Below, piece by piece: positions 24,945 to 34,534 of a stretch of 64,000 nt of DNA; position 1 is the stretch's first letter, and every line of letters starts with the position of its first letter. Source of the DNA: an uncultured Draconibacterium sp. (lineage in GTDB: Bacteria > Bacteroidota > Bacteroidia > Bacteroidales > Prolixibacteraceae). Position numbers and translations under genes: made by a program. The stretch spans positions 298,238-362,237 of the forward strand of contig CANLMQ010000001.1 in assembly GCA_947492175.1 (NCBI GenBank), in the 5' to 3' direction. Under the pieces are notes generated by a model. The model ran no database searches and was not told the DNA's origin. It worked only from the letters and a program-made list of their open reading frames with translations.

Positions 24945-25090
24945 CCAATTATTATTCACTAACTAATTTGTTACAATGTAATTCTGAGATTGTATCCTAT
25001 TCAGCATAAAGTAACAAACTCAAGAAATTTTATTTGGTATATTTACAGCTATCAATTAAATCAGCAAAATTGGAAAGCAAAAATTACCAC

Positions 25091-26512
25091 ATGACTCCCG
25101 CAGAATTTCGCAAGGAAGGGAAAAAAATTATCGACTGGATTGCCGATTATTACGAAAATATTGAAAACTACCCCGTTTTATCAAAAGTAAAACCCGGAGA
25201 GATAAAAGACTCTTTACCCGGTTTTGCTCCTCAAACATCTGAATCGATAGATGACATGATTCGCGATTTGGATGAAAAAATAATGCCCGGTATTACACAC
25301 TGGCAATCACCTAATTTTTTCGCATACTTTAATGCCAATGGTTCGTTCCCTTCTATTTTAGGCGATTTAATTTCATCGGGACTTGGCGTGCAGGGAATGA
25401 TTTGGGCAACCAGTCCGGCAGCAACAGAACTGGAAACCCGCGTACTCGACTGGCTCGCAGAAATGATGGACATGCCTGAAAGTTTCAGGTCAACATCAAC
25501 TGGTGGCGGTGTTATTCAGGATACCGCTTCAACGGCTGTATTAACCGCATTAATTGCGGCTCGCGAACGGGCAACAAAATTTCAGTCGAACCAAAAAGGA
25601 CTTGAAGAAAAACTGGTTGCATATATTTCAACACAAACCCATTCTTCGGTTGAAAAAGGAGTTAAGATTGCCGGAATTGGTAAAGCAAACCTACGTTTAA
25701 TCGATGTAGACGAAAACTTTGCCATGCGTACTGATTTACTGGAAAAACAAATTCAACAAGATAAAGAAGACGGCCTGCATCCTTTTTTTGTATGTGGTAC
25801 AGTGGGCACAACTTCTTCAACTGCTATCGATCCGATAAAAAAAATCGGAAGCATCTGCAGGCAGGAAAATTGCTGGTTCCACATTGATGCTGCTTCGCTT
25901 GGGACAGCAATGATTTGCCCGGAATACAGGCATTATATTGATGGCGTTGAACTGGCCGACAGTTACAGTTTTAATCCTCACAAATGGATGTTTACCAACT
26001 TCGATTGTAATGTTTTCTGGGTAGCCAATCGTAATGAGCTGATAAATACCTTTTCTATTTTGCCCGAATACCTGCGAAATAAAGCTACAGAATCGGGCGA
26101 AGTGTTTGATTACCGCGACTGGCACATTCAACTTGGCCGGCGATTTCGTTCATTAAAACTTTGGTTTGTTATTCGTCATTATGGCGTTGAAGGACTTCAG
26201 TTCCACATTCGCAAGCATATACAAATTGCCCGAAACTTTAAAAGCTGGGTAGATGAGTCGGAAAACTTTGAGGTAGTTGTTGAACCGCTAATGAATTTGG
26301 TTTGCTTCCGCCACACCGCCGGCGATGATTTTAATATGAAATTAATGAACACCATTAATGAAAGCGGAAAGATATTTTTTACGCACACCAAATTAAACGG
26401 ACATGTAGTTTTGCGAATGAATATTGGTCAGACGCACATTGAAGAAAGACACGTAAAAAGTGCATGGGAATTGATTCAAGAAACGGCAAAAACGATCGAA
26501 AGTCAAAAATAA
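25091..26512 (+). CDS. Aromatic L-amino acid decarboxylase (PLP group II)
   Basis: A PLP-dependent decarboxylase of the DDC/TDC family, 473 residues. The Schiff-base lysine is Lys298 in SFNPHKWMFTNFDC; upstream motifs are THSSVEKG (the PLP-stacking His) and HIDAASLGTA. The N-terminus MTPAEFRKEGKKIIDWIADYYENIE matches the family start, so the ATG at 25091 was chosen over a TTG at 25034. Likely products are tryptamine, tyramine or phenethylamine; the exact substrate cannot be read from sequence. No transporter or oxidase is adjacent. Confidence 0.88.
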   Translation: MTPAEFRKEGKKIIDWIADYYENIENYPVLSKVKPGEIKDSLPGFAPQTSESIDDMIRDLDEKIMPGITHWQSPNFFAYFNANGSFPSILGDLISSGLGVQGMIWATSPAATELETRVLDWLAEMMDMPESFRSTSTGGGVIQDTASTAVLTALIAARERATKFQSNQKGLEEKLVAYISTQTHSSVEKGVKIAGIGKANLRLIDVDENFAMRTDLLEKQIQQDKEDGLHPFFVCGTVGTTSSTAIDPIKKIGSICRQENCWFHIDAASLGTAMICPEYRHYIDGVELADSYSFNPHKWMFTNFDCNVFWVANRNELINTFSILPEYLRNKATESGEVFDYRDWHIQLGRRFRSLKLWFVIRHYGVEGLQFHIRKHIQIARNFKSWVDESENFEVVVEPLMNLVCFRHTAGDDFNMKLMNTINESGKIFFTHTKLNGHVVLRMNIGQTHIEERHVKSAWELIQETAKTIESQK

Positions 26513-26597
26513 TCAACTTGTAAATAACTATTATTCCGGTAATTCAACCAGTTCTAAACTTAACAAGCCAGAAAAGATTGATGATAGATTGGAAAAA

Positions 26598-26629
26598 GAT
26601 TGATGTAGATTAATTCAATCTCATCAATC
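26598..26629 (+). terminator. Hairpin downstream of the decarboxylase gene
   Basis: GATTGAT and AGATT arms pair with AATCT and ATCAATC around an AATTC loop, inside a stretch of near-repeated GATTGATG/ATTCAATC words (26577-26650). It may end transcription of the decarboxylase gene; there is no clear T run. Confidence 0.35.
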
Positions 26630-26755
26630 CATTCAATCATTTCAATCACAATCCAGTTGAACATATTTTGCAAAAAAACACACGAATATTGTTGCAAAGA
26701 AACTAAAGCGATGGCATAGTTATTGTTAAATAGTCGCGAAAATTTAACAATTTAT

Positions 26756-27412
26756 ATGAAGAAGACGCTTTCCTTTTATCTGGCCGTTATTTTACTATTC
26801 ACTGCATGCAAACCTTTTGAAAACAGCCTGGTTCTGGCACCAACCAGTACTCCTGTAGTTCGCGAAAATATAACGTTCTCCTATTCTGCCGATCAGATAA
26901 GACACTCCGATAATCACTTAAAAAAAAGATGGGCCAACCGGAACAATGTTCAGGTGTTAAAAGTGAATATTATAAATAACACCAGCGAACCAATTCATGG
27001 CAGTCAACTTCGTTTTTATACTGATGATAAACTGCTCGAAATAGCCGATAATAAACTGGCTTCGGAAAAATTAAAAATAAAAAAATTTCCTACTGCCGTT
27101 TACGTTGTTCCTATTGTATTTGTTGGTATTGTTATTTTGGCTGCATTGGCCTCTATAACGGAAGATGATACTTATGAAGACGAATTCACCGACAATTCCC
27201 TGCCTGATATTCATAAATCAGACGAAGCAAAAGACCCGCTTTACAAGGCCAATCTTTTACAAAAAGGACTTTATAATTTTAATATTGCCCAGAAAACTAT
27301 TAATCCCGAAGAGCAAATATCAGGTTATATTGCCTTTAAATCGAAAAAAGAGATTACAAACCTCGATATCCGTATTGCAAACGTAGATTATAAAGTTGTT
27401 GGAGCCTATTAA
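26756..27412 (+). CDS. Lipoprotein of unknown function
   Basis: A 218-residue lipoprotein with an SPII site ending FTAC (Cys18). A second hydrophobic segment (VYVVPIVFVGIVILAALASI, near residues 121-140) would make it a bitopic membrane protein. The extracytoplasmic part contains a beta-rich segment (VQVLKVNIINNTSEPIHGSQLRF). The ATG at 26756 is used because the longer frame from 26723 spoils the signal. No family recognised; stand-alone gene convergent with speA. Confidence 0.6.
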   Translation: MKKTLSFYLAVILLFTACKPFENSLVLAPTSTPVVRENITFSYSADQIRHSDNHLKKRWANRNNVQVLKVNIINNTSEPIHGSQLRFYTDDKLLEIADNKLASEKLKIKKFPTAVYVVPIVFVGIVILAALASITEDDTYEDEFTDNSLPDIHKSDEAKDPLYKANLLQKGLYNFNIAQKTINPEEQISGYIAFKSKKEITNLDIRIANVDYKVVGAY

Positions 27413-27452
27413 TCAATAAAACATGAGAAGGTAATACGGAGTGCAGCCCCAC

Positions 27453-28865
27453 CTACCCTTCTTTATTGTAACCCAGTATTTTAAACATCTCTTCTGCCGA
27501 CTGTTCATTGCGATAAACATAATCAATAAAATTACCTTTTTCATCGCGATCAATAATCACATGTTTTGGCGAAGGAATTAAGCAATGCTTTATTCCACCA
27601 TATCCGCTAATGGCATCCTGGTAAGCTCCGGTATGAAAAAATCCAAGATACAAAGGCTCTTCATCATCGTCAGAGTAGGTTGGCAAAAGCACCTCCTGGT
27701 TAAAATCTTCCGAGTTGTAATAATCCGAGTGGTCGCAACTTATACCTCCAATATTTGCCCTTTTGTACTCGTTATCCCACTTGTTGATAGGAAGCAAAAT
27801 AAATTTCTCAAAAATCGACCAGGCATCCGGAATGGTATTCATTAAACTGTTGTTTACAATATACCAGCTTTCAGTATCGTTTTGTTGTTTTTGCTCAAGT
27901 ACTTCAAAAATAATAGCACCACTTTCGCCCACTGTATATTTCCCGAACTCGGTAAAAATATGCGGATCGGGTATATTTTCATGGGTGCAGGCATTTTTTA
28001 TGTTTGTGATTATTTCATTAATCATGTACTCGTAATTGTACTCAAAACCCAAATGATTTCGGATTGGGAAACCACCACCCAAATTGAACGAATCCAATTC
28101 TTCACAGTGCTTTTTCAGGTCGGTATACAATTTTAGTGCTTTCTGAAATTCACCCCAGTAATACAAACTATCCTTAATTCCTGAATCGACAAAAAAATGC
28201 AGCATTTTCAGCTCAATATTTTCCTTGTCTTTTATCTCTTCATTATAAAAATCCAGGATTTTAGTATGCCGAATTCCCAATCTTGAAGTATAATAAGCCG
28301 ACTGCGACTCTTCGTTAATCGCCATTCGGATACCAATCTTTAGTTTCTCGCCTTTGGCCAGTTTCTCCAGGCGTTTCAATTCGTTCATACTATCGAGTAC
28401 GATAATATTATTATTGAATCCCAGTTTTTGCAGGCTCAAAATTTTTCGCAGATATTCCTCCGTTTTATATCCGTTATGAACAATAACACGACTCTTTTGA
28501 ATCTTGTCCTCGTGAAACAGGTTTAAAATAAGATCGATATCATACGACGATGAAGTTTCGAGGTTTACATTGTGTTTTAGAGCCTCGTTAATTACATGCG
28601 AAAAGTGATTGCATTTTGTGCAATAACAGTAATGGTAGCGTCCCTGGTAACTGTTTTTTTTGATCGCCTTATTAAAAAGGTTACGCGATTTTTTTATTTG
28701 GTCTCCAATCTTCGGCAAATAAATAAAGCGAAACGGAGTTCCATATTTTTTAATCAGATATTTTAAAGAGATTCCATGAAAAGTGAGGTAATTATCTCTT
28801 AAATCAAAGCCTTCCTGTGGAAAATAGTAGCTTTGCTCAATCAAATCAAAATAGCTGTTTTTCAT
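27453..28865 (-). CDS. speA: Biosynthetic arginine decarboxylase, PLP fold III
   Basis: Converts arginine to agmatine, first step of polyamine synthesis. It is a 470-residue alanine-racemase-fold decarboxylase, with the PLP lysine in YCTKCNHF (Lys84) and the C-terminal barrel ending GAYQDAISGYGG. This short Bacteroidota form differs from the 630-residue E. coli SpeA. Agmatinase lies directly upstream on the same strand (127 bp), and carboxyspermidine genes are divergent, which supports the arginine specificity over ornithine or lysine. Confidence 0.82.
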   Translation of the reverse strand: MKNSYFDLIEQSYYFPQEGFDLRDNYLTFHGISLKYLIKKYGTPFRFIYLPKIGDQIKKSRNLFNKAIKKNSYQGRYHYCYCTKCNHFSHVINEALKHNVNLETSSSYDIDLILNLFHEDKIQKSRVIVHNGYKTEEYLRKILSLQKLGFNNNIIVLDSMNELKRLEKLAKGEKLKIGIRMAINEESQSAYYTSRLGIRHTKILDFYNEEIKDKENIELKMLHFFVDSGIKDSLYYWGEFQKALKLYTDLKKHCEELDSFNLGGGFPIRNHLGFEYNYEYMINEIITNIKNACTHENIPDPHIFTEFGKYTVGESGAIIFEVLEQKQQNDTESWYIVNNSLMNTIPDAWSIFEKFILLPINKWDNEYKRANIGGISCDHSDYYNSEDFNQEVLLPTYSDDDEEPLYLGFFHTGAYQDAISGYGGIKHCLIPSPKHVIIDRDEKGNFIDYVYRNEQSAEEMFKILGYNKEG

Positions 28866-28954
28866 TTACGTAACCATAAAAATTAGTGGATTTTTCAAAC
28901 TAGTTTCAAACCGCAAATAAAATCATTTTTTCCGATTTATTTTTAAATGCTAAT

Positions 28955-29002
28955 AAAAAGGCCGGCAAAAACAGAAAGATAGTAAAAAACTACTATCCGG
29001 CC
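28955..29002 (-). terminator. Rho-independent terminator overlapping the end of the agmatinase gene
   Basis: On the minus strand GGCCGG (29002-28997) pairs with CCGGCC (28965-28960), followed by TTTTT. A second hairpin, GATAGTA with TACTATC, is nested inside. The outer arm overlaps the 3' end of the agmatinase coding region, so part of the terminator is translated. It would limit read-through from speB into speA. Confidence 0.6.
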
Positions 29003-30024
29003 AGCAGACATAGTTTATAAATAATGCGGGCGGCAACATTTGCATCCCACTCGTCATTTCCAGTTTCACAAACATCAAAACCAATTATTTTCCGTCCGCT
29101 TTCCACAATCTTTTTGAACAGGAAAATTGCCTGGTTAAACCCGAGCCCACCAGGTACCGGAGTCCCAGTTGATGGGCATAATTTTGGATCAAGACCATCC
29201 ACATCAAAACTTATATAAACATTTCCGGGGAGGTCGGCAATTATATCTTCGCACTGGCTGTTCCAACTTGCACCATTAAACTCCTCTTCTTTTAAATGCT
29301 GATCGAAAAAAACATGAACCCGTTCATCGGTTGCAGCAAGTTCTACTTCCTCATCGCAACAATCGCGGATACCAACCTGAACCATCTTTTTGATTGCCGA
29401 TAATTGCAAGGCATTATTAAAAATCGATGCATGAGAATAGGTAAATCCCTCGTAGGCAGATCGCAAATCCATATGCGCATCAATATGAAGGACACCAATA
29501 TCTGAATATTTCTCTGAAAGTGCTTTTAAGTAGCCCAAAGGAGTACTATGATCGCCACCAACCAAACCAACCAGTTTGCCCGCATCCAGCAATTTTTTCG
29601 ATTCGCGGTAAACAAAAAAATTAAACGCCTCGCATTCGGTATTAATTTCATCAAGCAATTCACTCATTTCCGCGTTAGCAGAAATGTCTCCCCCATTTTC
29701 CAAAAACTCAATGTATTTTGTGGCTTTAGGACGAATTACATTGCGTCTTTCCAAAACAGCCGCATTAACTTGCTGAAAATAAATTCCCTTTTCCCAGCCA
29801 TCATTTACATCCAAATCAAATAAATCCAACTGCGACGAAGCCTCAAGAATTGCATTGGGCCCCAGCGCCGTTCCATCGCCATACGAAACCGTTACATCCC
29901 AAGGAACAGGCAGCAATACTACTTCTGCGTTTTCTACGGTAAATGGCAATCCAATAAAATTACCATTTTTCACTCCCACACCATTGGGATTAAATTTCAT
30001 ATTTCCGGGTGTATTACTCATCAA
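28993..30024 (-). CDS. speB: Agmatinase/arginase-family ureohydrolase
   Basis: Binuclear Mn enzyme; in this context it should cleave agmatine to putrescine and urea. All metal motifs are present: GGDHSTPLG, HIDAHMDLR and SFDVDGLDP. It has 343 residues, longer than typical SpeB because of an N-terminal extension with GDGTALGPNAILEASSQLDLF. Formimidoylglutamase or arginase activity cannot be excluded, but the neighbouring arginine decarboxylase and carboxyspermidine genes favour agmatinase. Confidence 0.85.
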   Translation of the reverse strand: MMSNTPGNMKFNPNGVGVKNGNFIGLPFTVENAEVVLLPVPWDVTVSYGDGTALGPNAILEASSQLDLFDLDVNDGWEKGIYFQQVNAAVLERRNVIRPKATKYIEFLENGGDISANAEMSELLDEINTECEAFNFFVYRESKKLLDAGKLVGLVGGDHSTPLGYLKALSEKYSDIGVLHIDAHMDLRSAYEGFTYSHASIFNNALQLSAIKKMVQVGIRDCCDEEVELAATDERVHVFFDQHLKEEEFNGASWNSQCEDIIADLPGNVYISFDVDGLDPKLCPSTGTPVPGGLGFNQAIFLFKKIVESGRKIIGFDVCETGNDEWDANVAARIIYKLCLLAG

Positions 30025-30130
30025 AAAAAATGCTTAATTTGCTTTGTTATTTGCAGACTACTATTTCTGCGAAAATACAACAATTAATGCGAATATTATT
30101 GTACTTAGTTTTTAAATAACAGAACAGAAA

Positions 30131-31324
30131 ATGAGTAAAGTTTTAATAATTGGGGCAGGCGGTGTTGGCCGCGTAGTTGCCAGTAAATGTGCTGACAATC
30201 CTGATGTTTTCTCAGAAATATTGTTGGCAAGCCGCACTGTTTCAAAATGTGAAGTAATTGCAGAAGAAGTAGGGAAAGGCAGAATAAAAACCGCCCGGCT
30301 GGATGCCGACAATGTGGCCGAAACGGTTGCATTAATTAATCAATTCAAACCAGAGTTGGTAATAAATGTAGCACTCCCTTACCAGGATTTGCCAATTATG
30401 GATGCCTGTTTAGAAACCGGTGTGAATTACCTCGACACTGCCAATTACGAGCCAAAAGACGAAGCCAAATTCGAATATAGCTGGCAGTGGGCATACCACG
30501 ATCGTTTTAAGGAAAAAGGAATTATGGCTGTTTTAGGTTGTGGTTTCGATCCGGGTGTAACCAGCATTTATACTGCTCATGCAGCAAAACACCATTTCGA
30601 TGAAATGCATTATCTGGATATTGTAGATTGTAACGGCGGCGATCACGGGAAAGCCTTTGCAACTAATTTCAATCCGGAAATAAACATACGCGAAATCACG
30701 CAGAAAGGTCGTTACTGGAAAGATGGGAAATGGGTGGAAACAGAACCTTTTGAGATTAAAAAAGCTCTTACTTATCCCAATATCGGGGCGCGTAACTCGT
30801 ATGTATTGTACCATGAGGAGTTAGAGTCGTTAACAAAAAATTTCCCGACTCTAAAACAGGCTCGTTTCTGGATGACTTTTGGCGACGAATACCTTACTCA
30901 CCTGCGCGTGATTCAGAACATTGGAATGAGCCGCATCGATCCAGTAAAGTATAAAGGAGTAGATATTATTCCGCTTGAGTTCTTAAAAGAAGTGCTACCT
31001 AATCCGGGCGATTTAGGTGAAAACTACACTGGCGAAACATCAATTGGATGCCGGATTAAAGGAATTAAAGACGGAAAAGAGAAATCGTATTACGTTTGGA
31101 ACAACTGCAGCCACCAAAAAGCATTCGACGAAACAGGTACACAGGGTGTTTCGTACACTACGGGTGTTCCGGCAATGTTGGGAGCCATGATGGTTTTAAC
31201 CGGCAAATGGCAAGGCGAAGGAGTATTTAACGTTGAAGAATTCGATCCGGATCCGTTTATGGAAAGGATTGGCGAGTTTGGACTACCTTGGAACGAAGAG
31301 ATTAACGGCGATTTGGAAGTTTAA
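30131..31324 (+). CDS. Carboxy(nor)spermidine dehydrogenase (saccharopine dehydrogenase family)
   Basis: Condenses putrescine with aspartate semialdehyde to carboxyspermidine using NADPH. A Rossmann motif opens the protein (LIIGAGGVGRVVASKC) and the 397-residue saccharopine-dehydrogenase-like body has the CGFDPGVTS and GCRIKGIKDGKEKSY signatures of the CANSDH branch. It is divergent from speB (106 bp) and followed by the matching decarboxylase on the same strand. Confidence 0.88.
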   Translation: MSKVLIIGAGGVGRVVASKCADNPDVFSEILLASRTVSKCEVIAEEVGKGRIKTARLDADNVAETVALINQFKPELVINVALPYQDLPIMDACLETGVNYLDTANYEPKDEAKFEYSWQWAYHDRFKEKGIMAVLGCGFDPGVTSIYTAHAAKHHFDEMHYLDIVDCNGGDHGKAFATNFNPEINIREITQKGRYWKDGKWVETEPFEIKKALTYPNIGARNSYVLYHEELESLTKNFPTLKQARFWMTFGDEYLTHLRVIQNIGMSRIDPVKYKGVDIIPLEFLKEVLPNPGDLGENYTGETSIGCRIKGIKDGKEKSYYVWNNCSHQKAFDETGTQGVSYTTGVPAMLGAMMVLTGKWQGEGVFNVEEFDPDPFMERIGEFGLPWNEEINGDLEV

Positions 31325-31345
31325 GCACAAAGCTCATAGCGGGAA

Positions 31346-31385
31346 GTGCAAAGTGGAAAAAAGAATATATTTTTTCACTTTGCAC
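31346..31385 (+). terminator. Strong hairpin between the two carboxyspermidine genes
   Basis: GTGCAAAGTG (31346-31355) and CACTTTGCAC (31376-31385) form a perfect 10-bp stem, extended by A/T runs inside. It lies between CANSDH and nspC, so it may reduce read-through or protect the upstream 3' end; it is not followed by a long T run. Confidence 0.45.
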
Positions 31386-31440
31386 TCTGCACCAAACCTT
31401 AAACTCTGAACTCTGAACTGAAAACATTAAACATTGCACT

Positions 31441-32577
31441 TTGGATTATAAAAAAATACCTTCCCCGGCTTTTGTATTAGACGAAAAGCTGTTACGTAAA
31501 AATCTTGAACTTTTAAATCGGGTTCAAAATGAAGCCGGCATTGAAATTATATTGGCCTTTAAAGGATTTGCCATGTGGAGTGCATTTCCTCTTGTACGTG
31601 AATATTTAAGCGGAGCCACTGCAAGTTCTTTGTACGAAGCAAGACTTTGTTTTGAAGAAATGAAAACAAGGGCACATATTTATTCGCCTGTATATTTTGA
31701 AAAAGAGTTTGACGAATTATTGAATTACAGCAGCCACATCGTTTTTAATTCTTTCAATCAGTTTAACAAGTATTATTCTCAAACGCAGAAAACAGATCAT
31801 CACGTATCGTGTGGTATTCGTGTTAATCCGGAATATTCTGATGTGGAAACCGATTTATACAACCCCAGCGCTCCGGGCTCGCGTTTAGGTGTTGGCATTG
31901 ATGAATTCCCGGATACACTACCCGAAGGAATTGACGGCATACATTTTCATGTACTTTGCGAATCAGACTCTTACAGTCTTGAAGATGTGTTACAAAACCT
32001 GGAATCGAAATATGCCAAATACCTTCATCAGGTAAAATGGGTAAATATGGGCGGCGGTCATCTGATGACACGTAAAGGTTACGACCACAAACATTTGATT
32101 CAGCTTTTAAAAGCGTTCAAAAAGAAATACAATGTAAAAGTTATTTTGGAACCGGGAAGTGCTATTGCCTGGGAAACCGGCGTATTGGTATCAACAGTTC
32201 AGGATATCGTGGAGCACAAGGGAGTAAGAACTGCTATTCTTGATGTTTCGTTTACGGCACACATGCCCGACACCCTGGAAATGCCGTACCGCCCCAAAAT
32301 AGTTGGAGCAACAGATCCTGCTGAAAACAGCAAACATTTGTACCGTTTGGGAGGTCCGAGTTGCCTGGCCGGCGACTTTATGGAATCCTATGATTTTGGC
32401 CATGAACTTGAAATTGGAGAACAAGTTGTTTTTCTGGATATGATTCATTACACCATGGTAAAAACTACCATGTTTAACGGTGTAAACCACCCTTCAATAG
32501 CCATTTGGAAAGAAAACGACACCCTGGAAATTATCCGAAAATTTACGTACAACGATTTTAAAAACCGACTATCTTAA
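31441..32577 (+). CDS. nspC: Carboxynorspermidine/carboxyspermidine decarboxylase
   Basis: Decarboxylates carboxyspermidine to spermidine. It is a 378-residue alanine-racemase-fold PLP enzyme, with the PLP lysine Lys41 in LAFKGFAMWS, and ends with the family segment GEQVVFLDMIHYTMVKTTMFNGV. The start is TTG (31441); the encoded MDYKKIPSPAFVLDE is the usual NspC N-terminus and no ATG fits. With the three genes to its left it completes an arginine to spermidine route that does not need S-adenosylmethionine decarboxylase. Confidence 0.92.
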   Translation: MDYKKIPSPAFVLDEKLLRKNLELLNRVQNEAGIEIILAFKGFAMWSAFPLVREYLSGATASSLYEARLCFEEMKTRAHIYSPVYFEKEFDELLNYSSHIVFNSFNQFNKYYSQTQKTDHHVSCGIRVNPEYSDVETDLYNPSAPGSRLGVGIDEFPDTLPEGIDGIHFHVLCESDSYSLEDVLQNLESKYAKYLHQVKWVNMGGGHLMTRKGYDHKHLIQLLKAFKKKYNVKVILEPGSAIAWETGVLVSTVQDIVEHKGVRTAILDVSFTAHMPDTLEMPYRPKIVGATDPAENSKHLYRLGGPSCLAGDFMESYDFGHELEIGEQVVFLDMIHYTMVKTTMFNGVNHPSIAIWKENDTLEIIRKFTYNDFKNRLS

Positions 32578-32625
32578 GCCCTTGTTTATGATTATCAGTC
32601 ACTGAGAATTTAAATATCTAAACCA

Positions 32626-34419
32626 ATGAAGAAACAAACCATCAGCTTATTTATGCTATTTCTGTCACTCACATCTCTTGCCCAAATAAACACAAACAAA
32701 CGGGCCGAATGGTTTACCGACTCCCGGTTTGGAATGTTTATACACTGGGGGATTTACAGTGGAGCGGAAGGATATTGGAAAGGAGAGAAATTACGAAACG
32801 ACAACGATTATGCTGAGTGGCTTTTGTATCGAAACAGAATCAACCGGGATGAATACCTTACTTTGCTCGACCGTTTTGACTGGGACTATATAAATCCGGA
32901 AGAATGGGTGTTGCTCGCCAAAAATTCCGGGATGAAATATGTTACAATTACAGCCAAACACCACGATGGTTTTGCCCTTTGGGACAGCAAAATTGGCAAT
33001 TATGATCTGGGAGATTATACTTCTCCTAAACGTGATATAATAAAAGAACTGGCTGATGCATGCAAAAAACACGGGCTAAAACTCGGATTGTATTATTCAC
33101 ATTGGGTCGACTGGGAGCACAAATATGGCTGGGATCATACCCGCGAAATTTATGGGATTACAGAAGCTGAATATAACCAATACTGGCAGGAAAAAGTAAT
33201 TCCACAGGTTCGTGAACTGTTAACCAATTACGGAGAAATTTCAATGATGTGGTTCGACATGTGGATTCATCATACAAACTCGGTAGTAACAAATGAGCAA
33301 CTTTTGCAGCTAAAGTCAATGATTCGGGAATTGCAACCCAATTGCCTCGTAAATTCACGCCTTGGACTTTCAATTGAAGAAGATCCTGATATCGATTTTA
33401 TAACACTTGGCGATAATCAGCTGGGAAGCAAAAAAGAAGATTTCCCGTGGCAATCGCCGGCAACAGTGGCACATTCGTGGGGTTTTCATTCTTCCGATAA
33501 TCAATGGAAATCAACTACGTCGTTATTAAAATCGCTAATTGGGAATGCCAGTTTAAACGGAAATTTTATGCTGAACATCGGGCCACGGGCAAATGGCGAT
33601 GTTCCCTATGAAATTTCGCAGCGAATGCTGGAAATGGGGAATTGGTTAAAAGTAAATGGAGAAGCAATTTATGGTGCCCAGGCGTTTGATTTAGACAAAG
33701 ACCAACACGACTGGGGAAAAATAACCTGCAAACAGGATGGCGATAAATTCAAACTTTACCTGCATGTGTATACCTGGCCATTAAACAAAAAGCTAAATCT
33801 TACTGGAATATCAACTGCTCCCAAAAAAGTTTATTTACTCGCTGATAAACAAAAGTCGAGGCTGAATTTTTCGCATGCCGATGCTTTTACCGAAATTATC
33901 TTACCCCATGACGAACCAGATAATTACATTTCAGTGGTTGTTGCAGAATACAATTCTAAACCGGAAATAATAGATGGATTGGTAGCTAAAACTGTTGACG
34001 GAGGCTATTCTCTCCTTCCCCAGAATCAGTTTCCACGCAACGAATCAATTGTAATAAATCCGATGGAGCGCGGAGGAACAGTTCCCCGGCATGTAACAAT
34101 TCGTTCAGAAAAAACATTTAAATGGAAAATCTATATTGACGAACCGGGCGAAAAATCTGTAGATATTTCATATAGTTTTCAAAACGCAAATAGTAACAGC
34201 AAAATTACAATTAAGGCTGCCAATGCTACACTTTCTCATTTGGTTAAACCTACGGGAAAAACAGTAGGAGAACCAAACCAAAACTGGCATATTGATAATT
34301 ATAAGTCGCATCAGACAGGCAAAATACAATTTACAAGGAGAGGATTTTACGAAATTGAAGCAGTCTTTCAACCCGCACAAAATGAAGAAATAAACTTTCA
34401 GTGGATGTGGTTGAAATAA
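32626..34419 (+). CDS. Alpha-L-fucosidase, GH29
   Basis: A secreted retaining fucosidase with a signal peptide ending LAQ (about residue 19). The GH29 TIM barrel starts FTDSRFGMFIHWGIYS and includes ITAKHHDGFALWDSK; the nucleophile is Asp211 in SMMWFDMWI. A C-terminal beta-sandwich occupies about residues 360-597. The 597-residue size is typical for Bacteroidota enzymes. It is not in a SusCD locus, but a sialidase-SusCD locus lies about 18 kb downstream, which together suggests growth on fucosylated and sialylated or algal glycans. Confidence 0.92.
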   Translation: MKKQTISLFMLFLSLTSLAQINTNKRAEWFTDSRFGMFIHWGIYSGAEGYWKGEKLRNDNDYAEWLLYRNRINRDEYLTLLDRFDWDYINPEEWVLLAKNSGMKYVTITAKHHDGFALWDSKIGNYDLGDYTSPKRDIIKELADACKKHGLKLGLYYSHWVDWEHKYGWDHTREIYGITEAEYNQYWQEKVIPQVRELLTNYGEISMMWFDMWIHHTNSVVTNEQLLQLKSMIRELQPNCLVNSRLGLSIEEDPDIDFITLGDNQLGSKKEDFPWQSPATVAHSWGFHSSDNQWKSTTSLLKSLIGNASLNGNFMLNIGPRANGDVPYEISQRMLEMGNWLKVNGEAIYGAQAFDLDKDQHDWGKITCKQDGDKFKLYLHVYTWPLNKKLNLTGISTAPKKVYLLADKQKSRLNFSHADAFTEIILPHDEPDNYISVVVAEYNSKPEIIDGLVAKTVDGGYSLLPQNQFPRNESIVINPMERGGTVPRHVTIRSEKTFKWKIYIDEPGEKSVDISYSFQNANSNSKITIKAANATLSHLVKPTGKTVGEPNQNWHIDNYKSHQTGKIQFTRRGFYEIEAVFQPAQNEEINFQWMWLK

Positions 34420-34499
34420 AAAAGATCTTTTAATCAGCTTATCAACAATTGTTAATAACTGCGGTTAATTCTTAGTGAATACAAACATGCTGTAAAGTA

Positions 34500-34530
34500 T
34501 TGACTCACACTAATAAATGTTGTAATTTTG
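34500..34530 (+). promoter_or_regulatory. Bacteroidota-type promoter for the candidate RNA gene
   Basis: A TTG core (34500-34502) lies 20 nt before TAATTTTG (34523-34530), a full match to the -7 consensus TAnnTTTG at the usual distance. Transcription would start near 34537. No ORF with an ATG follows closely. Confidence 0.5.
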
Positions 34531-34534
34531 ATTC

